DNA of 35,895 nucleotides from Acetobacteraceae bacterium. GTDB taxonomy: Bacteria > Pseudomonadota > Alphaproteobacteria > Acetobacterales > Acetobacteraceae. The translations under genes were made by a program, and so were the position numbers. Position 1 is the stretch's first letter. Each line of letters opens with the position of its first letter. Under the pieces are notes generated by a model that saw only the letters and a list, made by a program, of their open reading frames with translations, did no database searches and was not told the origin of the DNA. This document shows positions 18,616-26,928 of the stretch, one piece after another. The stretch lies in NCBI GenBank assembly GCA_009693795.1, contig SHWN01000007.1, positions 1-35,895 of the forward strand, in the 5' to 3' direction.

Positions 18616-18971
18616 TCACTTGCACTTAATCTTCCTCTCCCAGTTTGAAGCCAGACGCGCTAACTTTATTCCAATAACCGACGTTTGTTTGCTTAACTCC
18701 ATAAACTCAGGAAGTGGCAAGAGCGGGGGCTTCTTGTTGGATTTAACTATTTCGTGCAGGACATGATTACGATCATTACGCCAGCTATGAAATTCCTCCA
18801 GCTTAGGATTGGCGGCATCAAATTACTCACAGTATCTATCAATGCACTAAGTATAGGTGTTTTTGGCGGATTTTCAGTTTTCCGGCACACAGATAGCAAA
18901 CTGTCGGCAATTAAGCTCTCGGCAATCGCAACAGCTTCGAGATAAAATCCTCTCTCTACCGCTTCCTGGAT
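18616..18971 (-). pseudogene. HEPN-type protein gene, frameshifted and lacking its start
   Basis: Two overlapping reverse frames join into about 118 residues. The first (18971 to about 18822) reads IQEAVERGFYLEAVAIAESL and IADSLLSVCRKTENPPKTP. The second (about 18821 to 18616) reads DAANPKLEEFHSWRNDRNHV, then LHEIVKSNKKPP, ending TGA at 18618-18616. RNHVLH (18754-18771) fits the Rx4H motif of HEPN RNase-fold proteins. One missing base in the T-run at 18820-18825 would restore the frame. The N-terminus is cut: an in-frame TGA at 18974-18972 immediately precedes and is also the end of the neighbouring CoA-transferase frame. The AT-richer composition suggests acquired DNA. The family name is by eye. 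Confidence 0.6.
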
Positions 18972-19939
18972 TCACTCAAACGCACACGCATAAGCTGAAT
19001 ACTTCAGGTGTCCCTGATCCGTGTTGCGTGGATGGCGCCTGGGGGTCGGCGTGCATTTGGGAGACGGTGAGAACGGGGCCGGCGGGAACGCCGCCTTCCT
19101 CCAACGCCGATCGCCAGTCGGCAGAATTTTTGGCGCGGAAAATGTCCTTGAGGATGTCTTCGAGGGCGGCGAGGTGGCCATACGCGACGAATTGTTGGCA
19201 GAACGAGGGTCGGTATTGAGGTGAGGAGCGACGATGACGCTAAGCAGGCGTTCGCAGTTGCGCTGGTTGGCGGCGCCAACATTGATCCAGCCATCGGCGT
19301 TGGGAAACGCCTGGTAGGGGCCATTGAGCGGGTGGGCGGAGCCCATGGGGCCGGGCGAGGTGCCGGTGGCGAAGCAGATCGCAGATTGCCAGTAGGTGTG
19401 CATGATGCCGGCCTCGATGAATGAGGTGCCCACCAGCTGACCCTGACCGGAGGCGGCGCGGTGATGCAGGGCGGCGAGGATGCCGGAGGTGATGTCGGTG
19501 ACGGGGGCGCCGACTTTGACAGGCGGTCTTGCCGCACCTTCAGCATTGGGGCCTTCGCCGGTGATGGACATCAGGCCGCTCCTGCCCTGGGCGATGAGGT
19601 CGTAGCCGCCGCGATCAGCGTAGGGGCCGAAGCCGGAGAGGGAACAATAGATCAGGCGTGGGTGAGCAGAGGGTGCAGGACGGCTTTGGCGGAGGGGTGT
19701 TTGAGATCGAGCGCGATGCCGCGTTTTTTGCAGTTTATCATCATAAAGGCGTCGGATTAGGCGGCGATGGTGGGGGGGTCATGCGGCGGGCGTCGTCGCC
19801 GCCGGGGTATTTTTCGACCTTGATCACCTCGGCGCCCATGTCGGTCAACATGGGCGCGTAGGTCGGACCAGCCATGACGTGGGAGAGGTCGGTGACCTTA
19901 AAGCCGGCGAGGGGGCCGGGGTGGGGAGGTGTGGGACAT
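18972..19939 (-). pseudogene. CaiB/BaiF (family III) CoA-transferase gene, multiply broken
   Basis: Fragments of a family III CoA-transferase lie in order on the minus strand in shifting frames. The N-terminal piece (about 19912-19795) reads PLAGFKVTDLSHVMAGPTYA and GAEVIKVEKYPGGDDARR. A middle piece has RLIYCSLSGFGPYADRGGYD and LIAQGRSGLMSITGEGP. A C-terminal piece reads NSADWRSALEEGGVPAGPVL. At least three frame changes and a missing segment (the part around IENFRPG) separate them, and the ATG at 19939 is itself out of frame with the first piece. The enzyme would have moved CoA between carboxylic acids; no function is expected now. Confidence 0.8.
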
Positions 19940-20192
19940 GGTACAACTGCTTTCAGATAAAGGATAATCTGGGTGACATGGTATCGGGATGGCGGGTGGG
20001 GTGAAATGGGCATGGCGCGGCGGTCATGGCGTGCTGCGGTGCAGCATTGGGGGGAGATAGTCCCTTCTTTGCGTGCGGTTGAAGATCACGGGGTTTGTCA
20101 CTAGATTTGGCTGGCCCAACCCGGCTCGGCGACTCGTGTGTTCGTGCCCGGGACGTGACGTGTGGGCTATCGATAACGGAGGATGCTTCCCC
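19940..20192. other. Leader region of the oxidoreductase operon
   Basis: These 253 bases separate the CoA-transferase remnant from the oxidoreductase gene. An in-frame extension from GTG at 20073 lacks homology, so I leave it noncoding. The operon promoter probably lies here, but I could not fix its boxes. Confidence 0.4.
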
Positions 20193-21980
20193 TTGCAGGC
20201 GACCGATCTTCGCGACCCGGAGTATTTTCACAAGGTCGTTGATTGCCAGCATGCGTGCCCCGCGCATACGCCGGTTCCGGAATATATCCGCCTCATTGCG
20301 GATCGGAAATATGCCGACGCATATATGATCAACTGGAAATCAAACGTCTTTCCGGGTGTACTTGGCCGCACCTGCGACCGGCCCTGCGAACCGGCGTGTC
20401 GGCGCGGGCGGGTGGAGGACGAACCGGTCGCCATCTGCCGGCTCAAACGCGTGGCCGCCGACAATAAGGGCGATATCACGGGCCGCATGCCCCGCCCTGC
20501 TAAAACGAAGAACGGCAGGCGCATTGCTATGGTCGGCGCCGGCCCCGCTTCGTTGACTGTGGCGCGTGATCTGGCGCCGTTGGGTTACGATATCACGGTC
20601 TTTGACCGTGATAGCCGCGGCGGCGGCATGATCCGCAGTCAGATCCCGAAATTCCGCCTGCCTGAAGAAGTGATCGACGAGGAAGTCGGCTTCATCGAAG
20701 GGCTCGGTATCACCACGAAATACGGCATCAGCATCGATAGCCTGAAATCCCTGATGGCCGATGGGTATGACGCGGTCTTTGTGGGCACTGGCGCGCCGCG
20801 CGGGCGCTCTTTGGAATTGCCGGGCCGGGCGGAGGGCGCGGCGAATATCCATATTGGCATTGATTGGCTGTCTTCGGTTTCCTTCGGCCATATCGAAAAG
20901 ATCGGCCGGCGTGTCATCGTGCTGGGCGGCGGCAATACGGCGATGGATTGCTGCCGCACCGCCCGGCGCCTGGGTGGGGCCGATGTGAAGGTGATCGTCC
21001 GCTCCGGGTTCGAGGAAATGAAGGCCTCGCCCTGGGAAAAAGACGATGCGATGCGCGAAGATATTCCCATCATGAATTTCCTGGTGCCGAAAAGTTTTGT
21101 CGTCGAGGGCGGCAAGCTGACGGGCATGACGTTCGAAAAAGTGCAGGCCGAATACGACGCCAAAGGCCGACGCAACTTGGTGCCGACCGGCGAGCTCGAC
21201 ACGTATGTCGAATGCGACGACGTTCTAGTCGCCGTCGGGCAGGAAAATTCCTTTCCGTGGATCGAAAAGGACATAGGACTGGAATTCGATCGCTGGGGCA
21301 TGCCTGTGGTGAACGAGACCACGTTCCAGTCCACGCAGCCGAAAGTGTTTTTCGGCGGTGATGCGGCGTTTGGCCCGAAGAACATTATCTGGGCCGTAGC
21401 GCATGGCCATCAAGCAGCCATCTCCATCCATAAATTCTGCCAGGGTGAGGATATCGCCGAACGCCCTGCTCCCGGTGTGACACTCACGTCGCAGAAGATG
21501 GGCATCCATGAATGGAGCTATGACAACGACATCTCCAACGACCAACGCTTTGCCGTGCCACATCGCGATAAGGCCGAGGCACTGGCCGATATCAAGGCGG
21601 AGGTTGAACTTGGCTATGACGAAAAACTAGCCTTCGCCGAAGCCCAGCGCTGCCTGAATTGCGATGTGCAGACGGTCTTTGCTGAGCCGCTCTGCATCGA
21701 ATGCGATGCCTGCGTCGATATCTGCCCGGTGGACTGCATCAGCTTTACTGGCAATGACGATGAAGCCGTGCTGCGCACCCACCTGGAAGCGCCGGCGCAT
21801 AACCTGACCCAGGATCTTTATGTGTCTCTGCCACTGAAGACAGGGCGGATTATGGCGAAGGATGAGGATGTCTGCCTGCATTGCGGCCTCTGCGCTGAGC
21901 GTTGCCCCACCGGCGCGTGGGACATGCAGCGCTTTATTTATGACCTGACACAAGCGGGGGGGGCATCGTGCAGCCGCTAA
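20193..21980 (+). CDS. NAD(P)-linked iron-sulfur flavoprotein subunit of 2-oxoacid:ferredoxin oxidoreductase (KorC/GltD-like)
   Basis: This 595-residue subunit probably transfers electrons from the KorAB enzyme to NAD(P)+. Its N-terminus has the GltD-type cysteine cluster (Cys18, Cys22, then Cys61, Cys65, Cys69 in GRTCDRPCEPACRR). A first dinucleotide site (AMVGAGPASLTVARDL) and a second (VIVLGGGNTAMDC) follow, then KVFFGGDAAFGP typical of FAD proteins. The C-terminus holds a two-cluster ferredoxin domain (CIECDACVDICPVDC and CLHCGLCAERCP). TTG at 20193 is the chosen start because GGAGGA (20178-20183) lies 9 bases before it. The korA-like gene begins inside its 3' end, so the three genes form one operon. 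Confidence 0.88.
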   Translation: MQATDLRDPEYFHKVVDCQHACPAHTPVPEYIRLIADRKYADAYMINWKSNVFPGVLGRTCDRPCEPACRRGRVEDEPVAICRLKRVAADNKGDITGRMPRPAKTKNGRRIAMVGAGPASLTVARDLAPLGYDITVFDRDSRGGGMIRSQIPKFRLPEEVIDEEVGFIEGLGITTKYGISIDSLKSLMADGYDAVFVGTGAPRGRSLELPGRAEGAANIHIGIDWLSSVSFGHIEKIGRRVIVLGGGNTAMDCCRTARRLGGADVKVIVRSGFEEMKASPWEKDDAMREDIPIMNFLVPKSFVVEGGKLTGMTFEKVQAEYDAKGRRNLVPTGELDTYVECDDVLVAVGQENSFPWIEKDIGLEFDRWGMPVVNETTFQSTQPKVFFGGDAAFGPKNIIWAVAHGHQAAISIHKFCQGEDIAERPAPGVTLTSQKMGIHEWSYDNDISNDQRFAVPHRDKAEALADIKAEVELGYDEKLAFAEAQRCLNCDVQTVFAEPLCIECDACVDICPVDCISFTGNDDEAVLRTHLEAPAHNLTQDLYVSLPLKTGRIMAKDEDVCLHCGLCAERCPTGAWDMQRFIYDLTQAGGASCSR

Positions 21981-23806
21981 CAGCCGTCAACGACTTCGTT
22001 ATTAAGTTTGCCAACGTTAACGGCTCGGGCTCCGCTAGTGCCAACACGTTGTTCGGAAAATCCATCCTGCGGATGGGCGTGGTGGCGACGCCGCGTAATA
22101 TTTTTCCATCCAACATTCAGGGGCTGCCCACCTGGTATGAAATCCGCGTCTCGGAAAAGGGCCATATCGGCTGCCGGGGCGGCGTTGATCTGATGGTAGC
22201 GATGAACCCGCAGACATGGGACGAGGATCTGAAATCCATCGAGGTCGGTGGCTATCTGTTCTACGATAGCACAAAGGCGTTGCCGCCATCAAAATTCCGC
22301 AAGGACATTTCTGTCATCGGTGTGCCGCTGACGGAGATGTGCAACGAAGCCTACACGGATCCGCGCCAGCGCCAGCTGTTCAAGAACATCATGTATGTTG
22401 GGGCGCTGGCCGCCCTGCTGGACATGGATATCGCCACAATCGAATCTTTGATTGGAGAGCAGTACAAGGGCAAGGACAAGCTGATCCAGCCCAATATCAA
22501 TGCCTTGCATATGGGCCGGGACTGGGCGCTGAAGCACCTGCAATGTCCGATCGGATTGCGTATCCAAAGCAGTGATTCCGTGGGTAACCGGATCATGCTG
22601 GAAGGTAATTCCGCAGCCGCGCTCGGTGCCGTTTATGGCGGGGCTACGATTTGCGCCTGGTATCCGATTACGCCGTCCTCGTCGCTGGCAGAGGCATTCC
22701 AGAACTGGTCCGCACGCACCCGTACCGACGCAGTGAGTAAGAAACGCAATGTCGCCATTGTGCAGGCGGAAGACGAGCTGTCTTCCATTGGCATAGTGAT
22801 TGGCGCGGCCTGGAATGGGGCGCGGGCGTTTACCGCCACTTCTGGCCCGGGCATTTCGCTGATGCAGGAATTTTTGGGTCTCGCTTATTTCGCAGAAATT
22901 CCGGCGGTGATCTTTGATGTGCAGCGCGGCGGGCCATCGACGGGCATGCCGACGCGCACGCAGCAATCGGATTTGCTCAGCGCCGCCTATGCGTCGCATG
23001 GCGATACCAAACATGTGATGCTATTCCCCGAAGACCCGAATGAATGCTTCCAGTTTGGTGCCCTAAGCTTCGATCTGGCGGACCGGCTGCAAACCCCGAT
23101 CTTTGTCATGCTGGAGCTTGAAATCGGCATGAATGAACGCCTCTGCGCGCCGTTGGCATGGGACGATGCCAAGAAGATGGATCGCGGCAAGGTCATGACC
23201 GCCGAGGATCTGCAAGCCGGCAAACAATTTGGTCGTTATCTGGATGTCGATGGCGATGGCATTCCTTATCGCACCCTGCCTGGCACGCATCCCACGCGCG
23301 GCGCCTTCTTCACCCGCGGCACAACGAAAGACCGCTTCGCGCGGTATTCGGAAGAAGGCCATGACTATGTGGAGAATATGGACCGGCTGCTGAAGAAATG
23401 GGACACCGCCAAAACCCTGGTGCCGCAAGCCATCCGCCGCAATGCCGATGAGCCCACCCAGGCCGGTGTGATCTATATTGGTTCCACCAGCCCGGCGATG
23501 GATGAGGCAGTGGACATTCTTGCCAATCAGGGCATCGCGCTTGATCTGTTGCGCGTGCGGGCCTTCCCCTTCGGCAAGGAGGTCGCTGAATTTATCGCCC
23601 AGCATGAACAGGTTTTTGTCGTTGAACAAAACCGCGACGCGCAACTTCGCTCCCTTCTGGTCAACGAACTCGATATCGATCCGCGTAAACTGATGAAAGT
23701 GCTGTTCTATGATGGCACGCCGATCACTGCGCGGTTCATCGCTGGCGCCATCAGCGCCAAGGCTACCCCCCAGAAAGTCGTTCCTTTCCGTAAGGTCGTG
23801 TCATGA
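21968..23806 (+). CDS. korA: 2-oxoacid:ferredoxin oxidoreductase, fused gamma/alpha subunit
   Basis: This 612-residue subunit of a thiamine-diphosphate, CoA-dependent enzyme oxidatively decarboxylates a 2-oxoacid, most likely 2-oxoglutarate. The first 190 or so residues are the gamma (PorG) domain, and the rest is the alpha (PorA) domain with AWYPITPSSSLAEAF, EDELSSIGIVIGAAWNGARA and ATSGPGISLMQEFLG, ending in the transketolase C-terminal-like domain. GTG at 21968 overlaps the previous stop by 13 bases, and ATGA couples it to the beta-subunit gene. The kor assignment rests on the family pattern and on resemblance to the NADP-linked KorABC of Azoarcus; pyruvate or a branched-chain substrate is possible. 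Confidence 0.85.
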   Translation: MQPLTAVNDFVIKFANVNGSGSASANTLFGKSILRMGVVATPRNIFPSNIQGLPTWYEIRVSEKGHIGCRGGVDLMVAMNPQTWDEDLKSIEVGGYLFYDSTKALPPSKFRKDISVIGVPLTEMCNEAYTDPRQRQLFKNIMYVGALAALLDMDIATIESLIGEQYKGKDKLIQPNINALHMGRDWALKHLQCPIGLRIQSSDSVGNRIMLEGNSAAALGAVYGGATICAWYPITPSSSLAEAFQNWSARTRTDAVSKKRNVAIVQAEDELSSIGIVIGAAWNGARAFTATSGPGISLMQEFLGLAYFAEIPAVIFDVQRGGPSTGMPTRTQQSDLLSAAYASHGDTKHVMLFPEDPNECFQFGALSFDLADRLQTPIFVMLELEIGMNERLCAPLAWDDAKKMDRGKVMTAEDLQAGKQFGRYLDVDGDGIPYRTLPGTHPTRGAFFTRGTTKDRFARYSEEGHDYVENMDRLLKKWDTAKTLVPQAIRRNADEPTQAGVIYIGSTSPAMDEAVDILANQGIALDLLRVRAFPFGKEVAEFIAQHEQVFVVEQNRDAQLRSLLVNELDIDPRKLMKVLFYDGTPITARFIAGAISAKATPQKVVPFRKVVS

Positions 23807-24858
23807 CGTTTCTGTTGAAACCGAAACTCCATCACCCAAATCTGCCCACCAACGCGTTGGGGCTGACGCGGCGCGACTACGAGGGGAGTGTATCCACACT
23901 CTGCGCTGGTTGCGGGCATGATTCGATCAGCGCTGCCATCGTGCATGCCTGTTTCGAGATGTCGTTGCAGCCGCATCGCATCGCCAAGATGTCGGGCATT
24001 GGCTGCTCCTCGAAAACGCCCACTTATTTTCTTGGCGCCTCGCACGGCTTCAATTCCGTGCATGGCCGCATGCCATCCGTCCTCACCGGCGCCAATCTGG
24101 CCAACAAGGACCTGATCTATCTCGGCGTCTCTGGCGACGGTGACAGCGCCTCCATCGGGCTTGGCCAGTTTGCCCATTCCATCCGACGTGGCGTCAACAT
24201 GGTCTATATCGTGGAGAATAACGGTGTGTATGGCCTGACCAAGGGCCAGTTCTCCGCCACCGCCGATCGCGGTGCGAAATCGAAGCGCGGCGTGATGAAT
24301 TCCGACGAAGCAATTGATATGGTGAGTATGGCGATGCAGCTCGGCGCCACTTTCGTTGCGCGAAGTTTTTCGGGTGACAAGGCGCAGCTGGTGCCGCTGA
24401 TCCAGGCCGCCATTTCGCATCAGGGCGCTGCCTTCATCGACTGCATTTCCCCCTGCGTCGCCTTCAACAATCATGAAGGCTCCACCAAGAGCTTTGACTA
24501 TGTGCGCGCTCATAACGATGCGGTGAACAGCCTGGATGTGATCACGGGCCGCGATGAAATCATCGTGGACTATGCGCCGGGCACGTTGGAGATGGTGAAG
24601 CAGCACGATGGCTCCGTCCTCGCGCTGCGCAAGCTCGCCGCCGATTACGATGTGCATGACCGGATTGCCGCGCAAGCCTGGCTGTCCGGGCGCCATGCCA
24701 AGGGGGAGATTGCCACCGGGCTACTCTATGTGGACCTCGATCCGGTCGATCTGCATGCCAGCCTGCGCACCGTGGACACACCCCTGAACGAATTGGACGA
24801 AACCGTCCTTTGCCCCGGTGCGGCGATGTTGGACCGGATTAACGCCAGCCTGCGGTAG
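23803..24858 (+). CDS. korB: 2-oxoacid:ferredoxin oxidoreductase, beta subunit
   Basis: This 351-residue beta subunit binds thiamine diphosphate and a [4Fe-4S] cluster. Cys motifs are seen in STLCAGCGHDS and SGIGCSSKTP, and a later Cys in DCISPCVAFNNHEG. The TPP site is LGVSGDGDSASIG, ending with VENNGVYGLTKGQ. Length and motifs fit KorB/PorB. The ATG overlaps the korA stop (ATGA), so stoichiometric synthesis is expected. An inverted repeat lies 16 bases after its stop, before accA. Confidence 0.9.
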   Translation: MTFLLKPKLHHPNLPTNALGLTRRDYEGSVSTLCAGCGHDSISAAIVHACFEMSLQPHRIAKMSGIGCSSKTPTYFLGASHGFNSVHGRMPSVLTGANLANKDLIYLGVSGDGDSASIGLGQFAHSIRRGVNMVYIVENNGVYGLTKGQFSATADRGAKSKRGVMNSDEAIDMVSMAMQLGATFVARSFSGDKAQLVPLIQAAISHQGAAFIDCISPCVAFNNHEGSTKSFDYVRAHNDAVNSLDVITGRDEIIVDYAPGTLEMVKQHDGSVLALRKLAADYDVHDRIAAQAWLSGRHAKGEIATGLLYVDLDPVDLHASLRTVDTPLNELDETVLCPGAAMLDRINASLR

Positions 24859-24873
24859 ACGCACGGGACAATC

Positions 24874-24900
24874 CCGGCCAGGGGGTTCCCCCTTTGCCGG
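24874..24900 (+). terminator. GC-rich inverted repeat after korB
   Basis: CCGGC (24874-24878) pairs with GCCGG (24896-24900), and AGGGGG with CCCCCT inside, around a very tight loop. No T-run follows. It may end the oxidoreductase operon or sit in the accA leader. Confidence 0.5.
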
Positions 24901-24922
24901 CTGTCTGTGCTAAAGCCCGCTC

Positions 24923-25879
24923 ATGCGGCACTATCTGGATTTCGAAAAACCGATCGCCGAGCTTGAGGGTAAGATCGAGGAGCTTCGGCGCATGTCGGCG
25001 CCAGACGGCATCAACATCGCCGACGAAGTCGCGCGCCTCATCGACAAGAGCGCCCACCAGTTGCGCGCCACCTATTCCAAGCTAACAGCGTGGCAAAAGA
25101 CCCAGGTGGCCCGCCACCCCGATCGCCCCAAAGCCAAAAACTATATTGCCGGCCTCATCACCGAATTCTCGCCGCTCGCCGGCGATCGTGCGTTTGCCGA
25201 CGATGCCGCCATACTGGGTGGGTTGGGCCGCTTCCGAGGGCGGTCCGTGGTGGTGCTGGGCACGGAAAAAGGGTCAGACACAGAAAGCAGAGTGGCACAT
25301 AATTTCGGCATGGCGCGCCCAGAAGGTTACCGGAAGGCCCGCCGACTGATCGAACTGGCCGGTCGATTTGGTTTGCCGGTCCTGACCTTCGTCGATACCC
25401 CCGGCGCCTATCCGGGTATCGAGGCCGAGGCGCGCGGCCAGGCGGAAGCGATTGCCCGCTCCATTGAGGCCTGTCTTGAAGCTCCCGTCCCCGTCATTGC
25501 GACGATTATTGGTGAGGGTGGCTCGGGTGGTGCCATTGCACTGGCGGCCGGCGATGCAGTGCTGATGCTGGAGCACGCGATCTATTCCGTGATCTCCCCG
25601 GAAGGCTGCGCCTCCATCCTGTGGCGTGATGCGGCGCAGGCCAGCACCGCAGCGGAAGCCCTGCGTCTGACCGCGCAGGATTTGCGGCGTCTGAAACTGA
25701 TCGACCAGATTGTCGCCGAACCTCTTGGCGGCGCGCATCGTGACTCCAAGCAGGCGATCGACGCCGTGGGGGCGGCGGTGCAAACGGCGCTGGCCCCCCT
25801 GCTCAGCCTGGACGCGGCCAGTCTGAAGGCCAAACGCCGCGACAAATTCCTCGCCATGGGCCGCGGTAGCCTATCTTGA
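24923..25879 (+). CDS. accA: Acetyl-CoA carboxylase, carboxyltransferase subunit alpha
   Basis: AccA is half of the carboxyltransferase that moves CO2 from biotin to acetyl-CoA, making malonyl-CoA for fatty acids. It has 318 residues, full length. It begins RHYLDFEKPIAELEGKIEEL, then contains RHPDRPKAKNYI and the crotonase-fold oxyanion segments (PEGYRKARRLIELAGRF, FVDTPGAYPGIEAEARGQAE, GEGGSGGAIALA and SPEGCASILW). It stands alone between the korB hairpin and a MAPEG gene whose ATG overlaps the accA stop (TGATG). accBC and accD are not here. Confidence 0.96.
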   Translation: MRHYLDFEKPIAELEGKIEELRRMSAPDGINIADEVARLIDKSAHQLRATYSKLTAWQKTQVARHPDRPKAKNYIAGLITEFSPLAGDRAFADDAAILGGLGRFRGRSVVVLGTEKGSDTESRVAHNFGMARPEGYRKARRLIELAGRFGLPVLTFVDTPGAYPGIEAEARGQAEAIARSIEACLEAPVPVIATIIGEGGSGGAIALAAGDAVLMLEHAIYSVISPEGCASILWRDAAQASTAAEALRLTAQDLRRLKLIDQIVAEPLGGAHRDSKQAIDAVGAAVQTALAPLLSLDAASLKAKRRDKFLAMGRGSLS

Positions 25880-26415
25880 TGCCGGAACCTCCCAACCCCG
25901 GCGCTAGTGTGAGCCGCAGCGTTTCCCTGCTACTCGCCAGCACCGGCATTGCCGCCGGGATTCTAGGCTGGAAGAGTCTGCTTGGGATCATTCCGACCGA
26001 TCCGGCTTGGTCGTCGATGGCGGCGCGCGTTGGCACCGCCGCGCTAGCCTTGCTACCGGGGGCCATCGTGCTGTGGCTGATGATCGCCACGCAGATGGCG
26101 GCGCGGATCGTCACCGGCCGCTTTCATCCGACGGAAGAGTGCGACACCGCGTTCATGCGCCTCAATCAGCGCGCCATCACCAATACGGTGGAGCAATCGC
26201 TCGGCTTTTTCCCAGCCTTGCTGGCACTGGCCGCCGGGGTGGCGGCATCCTTCATGCCGCAGGTGATTGCCCTAGCACTGGTGTTCGCCGCCGCGCGGCT
26301 GATTTTCTGGCTTGGCTATCTGACCCGCCCGGCGCTGCGCGCGCCGGGCATGGCGGCAAGTTTCGCCACCCTCACCGCCACCCTGATCGGCGCTGTCTGG
26401 GCTTGGCTGGTATGA
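25879..26415 (+). CDS. MAPEG family membrane protein
   Basis: This 178-residue, four-helix membrane protein of the MAPEG (microsomal glutathione S-transferase-like) family carries NQRAITNTVEQSLGFFPALL, equivalent to the family's conserved AFxRxxRAHxNxxE region, with hydrophobic stretches before and after. The ATG at 25879 overlaps the accA stop (TGATG), which decides the start over the upstream TTG. Members act on glutathione conjugates or lipid hydroperoxides in eukaryotes; bacterial roles are mostly unproven. The broken MFS gene overlaps its stop by ATGA, implying an original operon. Confidence 0.8.
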   Translation: MPEPPNPGASVSRSVSLLLASTGIAAGILGWKSLLGIIPTDPAWSSMAARVGTAALALLPGAIVLWLMIATQMAARIVTGRFHPTEECDTAFMRLNQRAITNTVEQSLGFFPALLALAAGVAASFMPQVIALALVFAAARLIFWLGYLTRPALRAPGMAASFATLTATLIGAVWAWLV

Positions 26416-26876
26416 CCGCCACGCCCGAAGCGGTGGCGCAAGTTCTGGATGCGCGCGCCCACCGCACAGTGTTCTTCAGTGTCTTCCCCTCGATCATGCT
26501 ACGATGTTCATGTCCTCGCTGGACCAGACCATCGTAGCTAACGCATTGCCATGATAGCGGCGCAACGGAGCGATGTGGAGCGGGTGTCCTGGATCGTCGT
26601 TGCCTATGTTGTCGCCGGCGTCATCGCCGCGCCAGTCTATGGCCTGCTGGGCGATGTGGTGGGGCTCAAGCGCATGCTGTTCGTCACGCTGGCCGTGTCG
26701 ATGGCAGGTTCGCTGCTATGTATCATTTTCACCTCCATGCTGATGATCGTGGCGGCCGCCCTGCTGACCAGGCGGCTGATCACCGCCACCGGACGCACGA
26801 CGATTTTGTCCCGCTGCCGCTTGCCGATCACAGCGGCCCCGCCGCTCTCACCACGCTCGAGAAAGCCAGCAAGTGA
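26412..26876 (+). pseudogene. MFS transporter (DHA2-like) gene, frameshifted and internally deleted
   Basis: The N-terminus of a drug:H+ antiporter is recognisable in successive frames. MTATPEAVAQVLDARAHRTV starts at 26412 and reads on to VFPSIML. After a one-base loss near 26500 come MFMSSLDQTIVANALP, then after a second shift near 26548 MIAAQRSDVERVSWIVVAYV and APVYGLLGDVVGLKRM. Homology stops near 26775 (IVAAALLTRR). A short coherent frame ending at 26876 (DFVPLPLADHSGPAALTTLE) may be the far C-terminus, implying a deletion of most of the transporter. It is not functional as it stands. Confidence 0.8.
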
Positions 26877-26928
26877 AGCGGATCTGAACCGGGTCGCGCT
26901 GATACCGAACCTTGGTGTGTGTGACGGA

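Noticed and set aside
18430-18971. Possible tRNA gene, CRISPR array or insertion sequence in the AT-richer gap
   Set aside because: No cloverleaf, no regularly spaced repeats and no inverted-repeat ends with transposase; part of the gap is explained by a HEPN-type pseudogene.
20073-20192. N-terminal extension of the oxidoreductase from GTG at 20073
   Set aside because: The first 40 residues lack homology, while TTG at 20193 has a strong GGAGGA upstream and starts at the family N-terminus.
22289-23014. Reverse frame of 241 residues antisense to korA
   Set aside because: It lies wholly within a well-supported gene and shows no domain.
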